Below, piece by piece: positions 1 to 7,925 of a stretch of 64,000 nt of DNA. This stretch comes from Defluviitaleaceae bacterium (GTDB lineage Bacteria; Bacillota; Clostridia; Lachnospirales; WQUN01), in assembly GCA_009786925.1 (NCBI GenBank), contig WRGY01000126.1, positions 1-64,000 on the forward strand. Reading direction: 5' to 3'. The position numbers were made by a program, and so were the translations under genes. Positions within the stretch are counted from its first letter, which is position 1, and each line of letters starts with the position of its first letter. The notes under the pieces are model-generated. The model searched no databases. It was not told where the DNA came from and worked only from the letters and a program-made list of their open reading frames with translations.

Positions 1-316
1 TAATGACAAATCTGTCATCACCCTCTATCCTTTGCACTATTTCGAACGGCTCCGCCATGGGGGATGGCATGAGCCGTATGCCTCCCGCACCCACGATGCG
101 CATTTCTCCAAACATCTCGCCAAAACTTTCTGTGTATCGCATGTGAAACACATCCGTAAGCCCTGCCGCTCCCGATATGTTGCCCATGAGTTCTCGCTCG
201 GCTTCGCTCCTTATATAACTGCTCACCATCACGTTAAATAAGAAATAAACAACAAGAAAACTCGTAAAAATCACACCTGTGCAGTTTAGCACCAGTTTTT
301 TTGTAAAGCTGTTCAT
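1..316 (-). CDS. Sensor histidine kinase, N-terminal part (cut by window edge)
   Basis: Only the first 105 codons are in the window; the frame stays open to base 1. The translation begins MNSFTKKLVLN, has one strong hydrophobic segment at about residues 8-31, and then an extracytoplasmic stretch. That is the layout of a membrane sensor kinase before its HAMP and catalytic domains. The ATG overlaps the stop of the response regulator gene (ATGA, 313-316), so the two are probably translationally coupled. No kinase motif is visible because it lies off the window. The kinase call therefore rests on topology and the coupling to an OmpR-type regulator. Confidence 0.7.
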   Translation of the reverse strand, partial: MNSFTKKLVLNCTGVIFTSFLVVYFLFNVMVSSYIRSEAERELMGNISGAAGLTDVFHMRYTESFGEMFGEMRIVGAGGIRLMPSPMAEPFEIVQRIEGDDRFVI

Positions 317-1002
317 ATTTTCACCTCAACTATACGAAAACCATGTCCCCAGACTGTTTCTATGGAGACTACACTCCCTGCTTCTTTTAGCTTTTTGCGC
401 AGGCGTTTTACTGCCGCGTCTGTGGCTCGGGTCTCTACCGCGTTGTCGTAACCCCAAATTTTGTTAAGTAGCTCATCGCGTGATACGGCTTTGTCTTGAT
501 TTTCCAGTAAATATGTCAATAGACTAAACTCTGTGTTTGTGAGGGGTAGTTCGTTTCCATTTACATATGCCATGAATTTTTCCGGATAAATAGTCAAATC
601 GGCCAGGGTGACTGCCTCTGCTTGCTTTTCTGTGTCCATTTCTACCCTGCGAAACATCGCCTTTACACGCATGATTAGCTTTACGGGGTTAAATGGCTTT
701 GTAAAATAGTCGTCGCTACCCAGAGAAATACCCGAGATGTAATCCTCGTCCGTATCGCGAGCGGTTAACATTATGATGGGTACTTTTGAAATCGCTCGCA
801 GTTTTGTACATATAATAAGCCCGCTACTGCCGGGCATCATGATGTCCAGGATGACCAAGTCGCAGACATTCTGTTGAAAAGCCTGATACAGCAAATCGCC
901 GTTTTCGAAAGATTTTACGTGATAACCTTCCTTCTCCAAAAATGAATGGATTAAATGGCGAATGTTTTTTTCGTCCTCGGCTATATAAATTAGTTTGCTC
1001 AT
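313..1002 (-). CDS. OmpR/PhoB-family response regulator
   Basis: A 229-residue two-domain regulator. The receiver domain (about 1-120) shows the acidic pair E9/D10, phospho-acceptor D53 in LVILDIMMP, T80 and K102, so it should be phosphorylated. The second half (about 130-229) is a winged-helix DNA-binding domain with the typical ending ETVWGHGFRI. The ATG at 1002 follows GGGAGGG. It is the first gene of a unit with the downstream sensor kinase and is transcribed away from the transport operon that starts at 1141, which is a plausible target. A TATAAT-like -10 lies at about 1023-1028 on the minus strand, but I see no good -35. The signal is unknown. Confidence 0.93.
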   Translation of the reverse strand: MSKLIYIAEDEKNIRHLIHSFLEKEGYHVKSFENGDLLYQAFQQNVCDLVILDIMMPGSSGLIICTKLRAISKVPIIMLTARDTDEDYISGISLGSDDYFTKPFNPVKLIMRVKAMFRRVEMDTEKQAEAVTLADLTIYPEKFMAYVNGNELPLTNTEFSLLTYLLENQDKAVSRDELLNKIWGYDNAVETRATDAAVKRLRKKLKEAGSVVSIETVWGHGFRIVEVKI

Positions 1003-1140
1003 CTCGACCCTCCCTATTTTAATTATATCATGCTCATGGGTCGGATTAGTTATTGTCCCAATTTTGTTCCAAATTATTGCTGATTTTGTCTCGTTTTGAT
1101 TTGTAAACTAAGCCCATCAAATAATCGGAGGGATAAAAAA

Positions 1141-3285
1141 ATGAAATTTTTAATGCTTGCAATTGTAATGGTGGTTTTTGCCGCTTGTGGTGAAAACGAG
1201 GGCAACGGCACACCCACTGCGTCGCCGGCTATGGGGAGGTATGTTGAGGTTGACATCACCCCACCAAATGCAGAGGGGAGACTCATTAATCTCATAACAC
1301 AGGATGATGTATTATTGGTTTTTGATGAAGGCTTGCGTACACGTTTCGAAAGCAATGACATGGGTGTATCGTGGACACAGTCTTTGGGTCCCGGCCATGA
1401 TAACGACCGTTTTGAGACGGTGTTTAATGCAGGGATTTTGCCTGATGGCAGGTTGCTTGTGTATTTGCAGGGTGAAGGTATTGTGTCAGTAGAGCAAGAC
1501 GGAACGACAGCACATTTTCCGATTTCTTCAATAGACGAAGGTATAGCCGACGGAGAAGAGTTTAATGTTTCGCTATTTCATGTGCTGGATGATGAACGGA
1601 TAATGCTTGTGTACGGCATAGATTGGATTGCGAGGATTATGCGTGAAAACCAAGCCGAAGAAGAAGGCGGTGAACGCGCCGAAGGTGGCGAACGCACTAC
1701 AAATGTACGTGTAGGCGGACGTTTTGGCGGCGGTGGCGGCGGAATGGGACTCGGAATGTCAGGCATCACAACCGCTATATACTCTCTGATAACAGGACAA
1801 CAGACCGAGCTTGTTTCCTATGACGAATTTTTTAGAATAAATCCCATGGGTGCAAATACCTACGGAGATATTTTTGCAATAGAAAATCATAATCTTGTGA
1901 GGCATGAATCAAATGGAGATGTTGATATTTTGCTGCATGGCACAGCGTTTGCCTTCGGTGCGCCGACAGTGATTAACTCATCTGTACAGCCAATCGCAGA
2001 TGGATTTATTGTAAATGTGATGCACACGGGGCTGTTTAAATATATCTGGGATGCTGATGCCTATGTAGACCCCGCACAAACCATCACAATATGGTCGCTG
2101 GAAGATAGCCCGTTTGTACGTGCCGCCATTACGGAGGTTTGGCGCAACAACCCCAATGCAGAAATCATATATGAAATAGCACTCGGTGATACAGGTGTTT
2201 CTGCCGCAGATGCTGTGCGCACACTTAACACGCGGCTTTTGAGCGGGCGCGGACCGGATATCCTCATATTGGACGGCACACCGATAGACAGCTATGTAGA
2301 GCGCGGTATGCTACTCGATATTTTTGACAGTGTAGATACAAGCGGAGTGTATCAAAGTATTCTTACACCTTTTACAAATAACGGTCAAATGAATGTAATT
2401 CCTACACAGTTCCTAATCCCTGTGCTGATGGGTGCGCAAGAAAATTTATACAAAACCCCTACCCTTTCGGCATTGGTACAGGCGGTGGTGGAGGGCAACC
2501 CATTACCCTCCATAGAGGATGGTAGGATGCTGGGTGGCATACCTGAAGAAGAGCGTGCAAAAATCGCATTTAACGACCTTGCGGAACTCTTTGACATCAT
2601 GTGGCAAGCAAATGCCGCGGCTTTTATCTCTGACAATCAGCTCAACAGTGATGTGCTATATGATTTTCTCTATGCAATAGAAGCAATCCGCAATAAATAT
2701 GAACTGCCACAGCGAGACGAGATGATGGCGGGGGGCGTGTTTATGGCAGTGAGTGCAAGTGGCGGCGGACGTACAAATCCCATAGGCGGCTCAATCATGA
2801 GATATGTAATGCAAAGCACAAATATTGCTGCTTTTGAGGCAAGTAACCTGATGCTGTTGGCTTCGTTTATGGGGCGTGACGGCTCGGAGATTATGCCCTT
2901 CCCGGGGATGGTACAAGGAGCGTGGACACCTTCTGCAATCGTGGGCATTTCGGCGGATACCGCTGTTGCTGATTTCGCAATCGAATTTGTAAACACCATG
3001 CTCTCGCCAAATGTGCAAAACATAAACCACGGTGTAGGCCTGCCGGTAACACGCGACGCAATGCAGTGGCAAATCGCACAAATCAACGAGCAAATGGAAG
3101 AGTTTAATCTGTCGCCCTTTACACTCAATATGGACGCTCTAATCGCACAACTCCAAACCCCTGCCCTACCCGAAACAACCCTACGAGAAATGGTATGGAA
3201 TACAGTAGAACGCCTAGATAGTATAGAAGGAGCTGTACAGGAGATTGAACAAAACATTAGGAATTATCTGGCGGAACGTTCGTAA
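1141..3285 (+). CDS. Solute-binding lipoprotein with N-terminal Asp-box/propeller-like region
   Basis: A 714-residue exported lipoprotein. The start is ATG 1141, because GGAGGG sits just upstream and a signal peptide ending in the lipobox VVFAAC (Cys16) follows at once. Residues about 40-310 look like a beta-propeller-type region: an Asp-box motif, SNDMGVSW, lies at 71-78, and there is a Glu/Gly-rich insert at about 172-206. From about residue 314 (TITIWSLEDSPF) the protein matches family-1 extracellular solute-binding proteins, including the GRGPDILIL stretch. It heads an operon with two sugar-type permeases. An ordinary sugar-binding lipoprotein lacks the 300-residue N-terminal region. The ligand cannot be read from the sequence. 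Confidence 0.85.
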   Translation: MKFLMLAIVMVVFAACGENEGNGTPTASPAMGRYVEVDITPPNAEGRLINLITQDDVLLVFDEGLRTRFESNDMGVSWTQSLGPGHDNDRFETVFNAGILPDGRLLVYLQGEGIVSVEQDGTTAHFPISSIDEGIADGEEFNVSLFHVLDDERIMLVYGIDWIARIMRENQAEEEGGERAEGGERTTNVRVGGRFGGGGGGMGLGMSGITTAIYSLITGQQTELVSYDEFFRINPMGANTYGDIFAIENHNLVRHESNGDVDILLHGTAFAFGAPTVINSSVQPIADGFIVNVMHTGLFKYIWDADAYVDPAQTITIWSLEDSPFVRAAITEVWRNNPNAEIIYEIALGDTGVSAADAVRTLNTRLLSGRGPDILILDGTPIDSYVERGMLLDIFDSVDTSGVYQSILTPFTNNGQMNVIPTQFLIPVLMGAQENLYKTPTLSALVQAVVEGNPLPSIEDGRMLGGIPEEERAKIAFNDLAELFDIMWQANAAAFISDNQLNSDVLYDFLYAIEAIRNKYELPQRDEMMAGGVFMAVSASGGGRTNPIGGSIMRYVMQSTNIAAFEASNLMLLASFMGRDGSEIMPFPGMVQGAWTPSAIVGISADTAVADFAIEFVNTMLSPNVQNINHGVGLPVTRDAMQWQIAQINEQMEEFNLSPFTLNMDALIAQLQTPALPETTLREMVWNTVERLDSIEGAVQEIEQNIRNYLAERS

Positions 3286-4063
3286 GGTTGAATATATATT
3301 ATTCTTGGCTCCGAGTTTTTTAGGGATTACGATATTCTTTCTTCTACCATTTTTGGATACGGTGAGACGGAGCTTTTATGATGTACGCGGCGTGAATTTT
3401 ATCGGGTGGGAAAGCTACATTTCTGTGGTTAATAATGCGGCTTTCCGCCTGGCCGCGACCAATACCGCAAGGTTTGTCGCAATATGCATCCCACTCTTGG
3501 TGGTCATCAGCCTTGTCACTGCATTGCTTGTACGAGCAATAAAACCATATGGCGGGATTTTTAAAACCAGTTTTTTGTTGCCCATGGCGGTGCCTGTAGC
3601 GAGCATTGTACTTTTGTGGCAGGTGGTTTTTGGCGGGTTTATGCGGTCGGATACAGCATTTTGGGTGTTAGTTTTTACCTATCTCTGGAAAAACACGGGC
3701 TACAATATGATTTTGTGGCTTGCGGGGCTGGACAGTATTTCTGACACACTCTACGAAGCCGCAAATGTAGACGGCGCAAGCAGAATGCAAAGCTTTAGAT
3801 ATATCACCTTGCCCTGTTTGTTGCCTACATTCGGGATTGTCTCGATTTTGTCGCTTTTATACAGCTTTAGGGTCTTTAGAGAAGCCTATCTGGTTGCGGG
3901 TGCCTATCCACATGACTCCATGTATCTTTTGCAACATCTGTTTAATAACTGGTTCCAAAACCTGGATATTAGCAGACTAAGTGCCGCGGCTACTATGATG
4001 GCGGCAGTACTGCTGGTGATTATCATATTGATGCGGGGATTTTTTGATGATAAAGAAGATTAA
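3245..4063 (+). CDS. MalF-type ABC sugar permease
   Basis: A 272-residue integral membrane protein of the binding-protein-dependent permease family (MalF/UgpA type), with about six hydrophobic segments beginning LFLAPSFLGITIFFLLPF. The cytoplasmic EAA loop is visible as LYEAANVDGASRMQSF followed by ITLP. The start is TTG 3245, which overlaps the lipoprotein gene by 41 nt and has an AAGGAG about 11 nt upstream. It should form a heterodimeric channel with the next gene. No ATPase lies in this operon, so a shared MsmX-like ATPase elsewhere is the likely energiser; that is inference. Confidence 0.9.
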   Translation: MNKTLGIIWRNVRKVEYILFLAPSFLGITIFFLLPFLDTVRRSFYDVRGVNFIGWESYISVVNNAAFRLAATNTARFVAICIPLLVVISLVTALLVRAIKPYGGIFKTSFLLPMAVPVASIVLLWQVVFGGFMRSDTAFWVLVFTYLWKNTGYNMILWLAGLDSISDTLYEAANVDGASRMQSFRYITLPCLLPTFGIVSILSLLYSFRVFREAYLVAGAYPHDSMYLLQHLFNNWFQNLDISRLSAAATMMAAVLLVIIILMRGFFDDKED

Positions 4064-4892
4064 TTTATGCTTTGTTCCATTGGTTGCCCTTGGGCTTTTG
4101 GTATGGTGGGTAATCTGGTTTATGGTAATGGGGAGCCTCATGTCATTGGAAGAACTAAACGCTACCATCGGCCCCGCCCTCGTTGGTGATGGTGGGCAGG
4201 TTGTGTGGACGATTTTACCTACATGGCCTACCCTACAGCCGCTCGTAGAGCTTTTGCTTGATACACCACAGTTTTTTGTGATGTTTTGGAATACATTTCG
4301 CTTAGTGATTCCTTCTGTGCTGGGGCAGTTAGTAATAGGCGCACCTGCGGCATGGGCATTGAGCCGTTTCCGTTTTAGAGGACGCAAAATACTTACTACG
4401 GTGTACATCGCGCTTATGCTCATGCCTTTTCAGGTGACTATGGTGCCTAACTTTTTGGTACTCGACCGCATGGGGCTAATCGACAATGTTTTTGCCGTGA
4501 TTCTACCATTTGCGTTTTCGGCATTTCCCGTATTTATCATGGTCAAAGGGTTTGATGCAGTGCCGAGGGCATTACTCGAAGCGGCATCCATAGATGGCGC
4601 GGGGGCTTTTAGGACATTTTGGAGCGTGGGTTTGCCTCTTGGTACACCCAGTATTTTGGCGGCTATGGTACTTGGATTCTTGGAAGTCTGGGGCGCAATC
4701 GAACAACCGATGACGTTTTTGGGCGACCCGACGACATGGCCACTGTCTCTGTTTTTGCCGCAAATCGTAGCAGAGGAGCTTGGGTTGGCAATGGTCGCTT
4801 CTTTACTTATGCTTTTGCCCGCCGTTTTGTTTTTCTTGTTTGGACAAAAATATCTGGAGCTTGGGATACAGGCCGCCGGGGTTAAGGAGTAA
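4047..4892 (+). CDS. MalG-type ABC sugar permease
   Basis: The second channel subunit, about 281 residues with six predicted membrane segments. The EAA loop reads LLEAASIDGAGAFRTF and is followed by VGLPL, as in MalG/UgpE permeases. I take ATG 4047 as the start, with GCGGGGA upstream; a TTG one codon earlier (4044) is also possible. The gene overlaps the end of the MalF-type gene by 17 nt, indicating one transcript and coupled translation. It ends five bases before the ATG of the HlyD-like adaptor, so importer and adaptor genes are co-transcribed. Confidence 0.9.
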   Translation: MIKKINLCFVPLVALGLLVWWVIWFMVMGSLMSLEELNATIGPALVGDGGQVVWTILPTWPTLQPLVELLLDTPQFFVMFWNTFRLVIPSVLGQLVIGAPAAWALSRFRFRGRKILTTVYIALMLMPFQVTMVPNFLVLDRMGLIDNVFAVILPFAFSAFPVFIMVKGFDAVPRALLEAASIDGAGAFRTFWSVGLPLGTPSILAAMVLGFLEVWGAIEQPMTFLGDPTTWPLSLFLPQIVAEELGLAMVASLLMLLPAVLFFLFGQKYLELGIQAAGVKE

Positions 4893-4896
4893 TCAC

Positions 4897-6897
4897 ATGC
4901 AACAGCGAAAATATGCGGGATATATTTTAAAATTTTTGGCGATTTTGCTCGCGCTTACGCTGGTCGCAAGAGGCACAAGCGGTGCAACATTGGCTCGAGT
5001 AGTCCTTGCATCGCCTGTGCGGAGCGAAATCATAGATGCGATAAATGCGAGTGCGACGGTGTTTTCTACAGATTATATCGAAATCACTGCACCATCAGGT
5101 CTTGTGATTTCAGAAATATCGCTTAGTGTGGGGCAAAACATCGAAGCGGGTGACTTTGTAGCATCTTTTGAATTAGAGGGTTTAGAAGAACTACGCATAC
5201 GTGAAGCCGCGTCTCTTGATGCAATGCTTTTCGACTTGGAAAGGTTAAATCGTACCGAGGATGTAGAAATCGCAAGGCGCAATCTGCGACGCGCACAGGA
5301 GGACTATGCAACAACCGTAGCCCAAGGCGAAGCAGATATAGCCGAAGCCACCGAATATTCGCCCACCGCTTTGCGTAATCATGAACGAGCGGTGGAGGAT
5401 TTTTATGCAGTCGCAGCGCAGGGCGAGTCGGATATTGCCGCCGCACAGTCAGCCTTATTTAATGCAAAAGCCGATGATACGGCCATTCAAAACGCAATCC
5501 GCAACCTTGCCCGTGCAGTGGAGGATTATGAGTCCACCCGCGATCAGGGCGAAGCCGATATAGCCGATGCACGCCGTCAACAAAGTAATACGGACCGAAC
5601 AGCCATAGAAAACGCACAACGCAATCTGCAACGCGCCCGAGACGACTATGAAACAACAAGGCAACAAACCCAAGAAGCAATCCACTCCGCAGAGCGGTCA
5701 CTGATGCTGGCATGGTACTCTGACAACATGCAAACAATAAACGCGGCGTTTAATGCATTGGAACAAGCGCGTAACGCCGCCGCACCCGCAATGTTGGCCG
5801 CAGAACGACGTGTAGAAGATGCAGAAGAAGCCCTCGCACAAGCACAACGCAATTTTGCAAACATCACACAGGATGAGCGTGAACGCGCAGAAGAAGCCGT
5901 GCTATCGGCAGAAAACCGCGCCACAAGCAACTTGCTCACCGCCTCACGCAGAGTGGAGGATACGGAAGCGGCACTTGCACAGGCTCATGAAAATTTTAAT
6001 AATAATGTACAGTCCGCAACTACTGCACTGGAAAATGCAATAAATCGAGCGGCCGACAATCTGCAAACCGCCGAGCGCAGAATCGAGGACACTACAATCG
6101 AAACCTTTGCCCAAAACGTCAAAGCTCGTGCAGAAGAAAATCGCCTCCAAGCCACACGCAGAATCGAGGACGCGGCTACGGCATTGCAAACAGCACAGCA
6201 AAACGCCGCAGACACCCATGCACAAAACACGATTTTTGCGACCACGCTACAGCTGGATATTGCCGCAAAACAAAACGACATACTCTTACTTGACGCATTG
6301 ATATATACAGGCGGCGTGCTGTATTCACACTATAGCGGCACGATTTCTTTTGTCGCGCAAGCGGGAGAGGCAACGAGCAATTCGCCTATAATAATATTGC
6401 GTGACGGCAGTGGTGGTTTTGAGGCGCGTATGCAAATCACACAACAACAGGCCGAACGCCTATATGCAGGAGCCGAAAGCAATGTAACAACAGGAGGCGG
6501 GACTTTGTTTTTTATGCCAACAGTCACAGGAATTGTTTCGAGTATTTCTCAACCCGACGAAAACAACCTCACTTCCGTCACAATAGCTCTACCCGAAGGC
6601 GACTGGAGCATAGGTCAACGTGTAGATACACAAATTATTTTGCATCGCGCAAACTATGAACTCAGTGTGCCGATTTCTGCGCTGCATTCTGACAACTCAG
6701 GATATTTTGTACATGTAGTAGAGCAACGCAACACCATCATGGGTTTGCAAAACATAGTGGTACGCGCAAATGTATCCATAGTCGCCTCCGACAGTGAAAT
6801 GGCATCGCTGACAGGTGCGGTCAACCGAGATAGCCAAATCATCACTGGCAGCAACAAATCTATTTCTGTCGGTGACAGAATAAGGGTGGATGGTTGA
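4897..6897 (+). CDS. HlyD-like periplasmic adaptor/membrane-fusion protein with long coiled coil
   Basis: A 666-residue protein with an N-terminal signal anchor (about 9-28). A split lipoyl/biotinyl-like domain begins at about residue 65 (SGLVISEISLSVGQNIEAGD) and closes near residue 470 (YSGTISFVAQAGEA). It is followed by beta-barrel and membrane-proximal domains as in HlyD/MacA adaptors. Between the lipoyl halves lies an alpha-helical hairpin of about 380 residues, rich in Ala, Glu, Arg and Gln, far longer than in MacA. It contains at least four related units of the form RNLxRAxEDYxxTxxQGEADIA. ATG 4897 follows AAGGAG at 4884. The stop shares a base with the next start (TGATG), so the two products probably act together. 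Export or cell-surface bridging is the likely role. Confidence 0.85.
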   Translation: MQQRKYAGYILKFLAILLALTLVARGTSGATLARVVLASPVRSEIIDAINASATVFSTDYIEITAPSGLVISEISLSVGQNIEAGDFVASFELEGLEELRIREAASLDAMLFDLERLNRTEDVEIARRNLRRAQEDYATTVAQGEADIAEATEYSPTALRNHERAVEDFYAVAAQGESDIAAAQSALFNAKADDTAIQNAIRNLARAVEDYESTRDQGEADIADARRQQSNTDRTAIENAQRNLQRARDDYETTRQQTQEAIHSAERSLMLAWYSDNMQTINAAFNALEQARNAAAPAMLAAERRVEDAEEALAQAQRNFANITQDERERAEEAVLSAENRATSNLLTASRRVEDTEAALAQAHENFNNNVQSATTALENAINRAADNLQTAERRIEDTTIETFAQNVKARAEENRLQATRRIEDAATALQTAQQNAADTHAQNTIFATTLQLDIAAKQNDILLLDALIYTGGVLYSHYSGTISFVAQAGEATSNSPIIILRDGSGGFEARMQITQQQAERLYAGAESNVTTGGGTLFFMPTVTGIVSSISQPDENNLTSVTIALPEGDWSIGQRVDTQIILHRANYELSVPISALHSDNSGYFVHVVEQRNTIMGLQNIVVRANVSIVASDSEMASLTGAVNRDSQIITGSNKSISVGDRIRVDG

Positions 6898-7925
6898 TGG
6901 TTATTTTCAAACGTGTTTTGTTTTGGGGGGCATTTTGTGTTTTTTTGCTCCTTGGGACTCGGGAGGCAAATAAAATCGGACAGTTTTCGCCTGTTTCTCT
7001 GCGATTTGATACGCCTGTATGTGGTGAAGCGGCTCATCGTGCGCGACAGTTTTCTATTTACGAAGGTGACACGTTTTGGCCGACATTTTGGAGCGAATCA
7101 CAGGCAGAACTATCCGCCGGCGCAAGGACGGCATATGTGAATGCCATTTCGTTTTCAGGCGACGCGACACTTGTATGGCCTACAACCTACATCGCGGGTA
7201 CTGCACCCGGCTCCGTTGATATAAACGGAATCGCTGTATCCTATGCACTGGCGCATCGACTATGGGGTAGCATCGACATCATAGGCCAAACAGTATATGT
7301 AGAAGAATCTTCCCGCATAGTGCGAGGTGTATTCGAAGGCTCAACAGAATTAGCCCTCATCTCCTTCCATATAGAGGATGTGTCACAGAGCTGGACAGTG
7401 GTGGAGCTTTCCGGCGGCATGGCGCATCCCACCCGACGCGATGCAGAACAGTTTGCGATTTTTTCGGGACTCGGCGCACCCGACTATGTAATAATGGGCG
7501 GTGCGTTGGCACTCGCCCGATTTGTATCATTATTGCCTGTTTTGGTGCTTGCGGCACATGGCGCGGTTTGGATTTTTATACAAACACCTACATCTGCTCG
7601 CTACGCGGGGTTGATTATGATTGCACTGTCTTTGCCATTAGTGCTTAACGCACTCCCACCATGGCTGATTCCAAACCGATGGAGCGATTTTTCTTTTTGG
7701 GCAAATCTCACACAAAATGCAAATGACGGCATACGCGAATTTTTTGGCATAAATCCGACATTGCGTGATGTGGAGCTAAAAATCCATCTGCTACGGCAAA
7801 TGGTGATTGGTGTCATTGGGGCAATGCTGGCAACGACTCAAATAGCCGCTCTACAGGCTCGCCAAAAATATGGGGTTGGCGAAAAAATCCTAAACGCCCG
7901 GGGCCTTCGGCCTCGCGAGTTGTGA
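6897..7925 (+). CDS. MacB/FtsX-like membrane protein
   Basis: A 342-residue membrane protein. One hydrophobic segment sits at the N-terminus (about 4-20). A long extracytoplasmic domain (about 25-200) follows, with the segment YIAGTAPGSVDINGIAVS and IIGQTVYV that recalls the periplasmic core domain of MacB-type permeases. About three membrane segments lie in the last third. It is coupled to the HlyD-like gene (TGATG at 6895-6899), as macA is to macB, but carries no ATPase domain and none is nearby. Its last 113 nt overlap the convergent ABC permease gene. The MacB-like assignment is by pattern only. Confidence 0.65.
   Translation: MVIFKRVLFWGAFCVFLLLGTREANKIGQFSPVSLRFDTPVCGEAAHRARQFSIYEGDTFWPTFWSESQAELSAGARTAYVNAISFSGDATLVWPTTYIAGTAPGSVDINGIAVSYALAHRLWGSIDIIGQTVYVEESSRIVRGVFEGSTELALISFHIEDVSQSWTVVELSGGMAHPTRRDAEQFAIFSGLGAPDYVIMGGALALARFVSLLPVLVLAAHGAVWIFIQTPTSARYAGLIMIALSLPLVLNALPPWLIPNRWSDFSFWANLTQNANDGIREFFGINPTLRDVELKIHLLRQMVIGVIGAMLATTQIAALQARQKYGVGEKILNARGLRPREL

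Noticed and set aside
2670-3257. 195-codon open frame antisense to the binding lipoprotein gene
   Set aside because: The plus-strand frame has signal peptide and domain support; the antisense translation resembles nothing and has no ribosome site.
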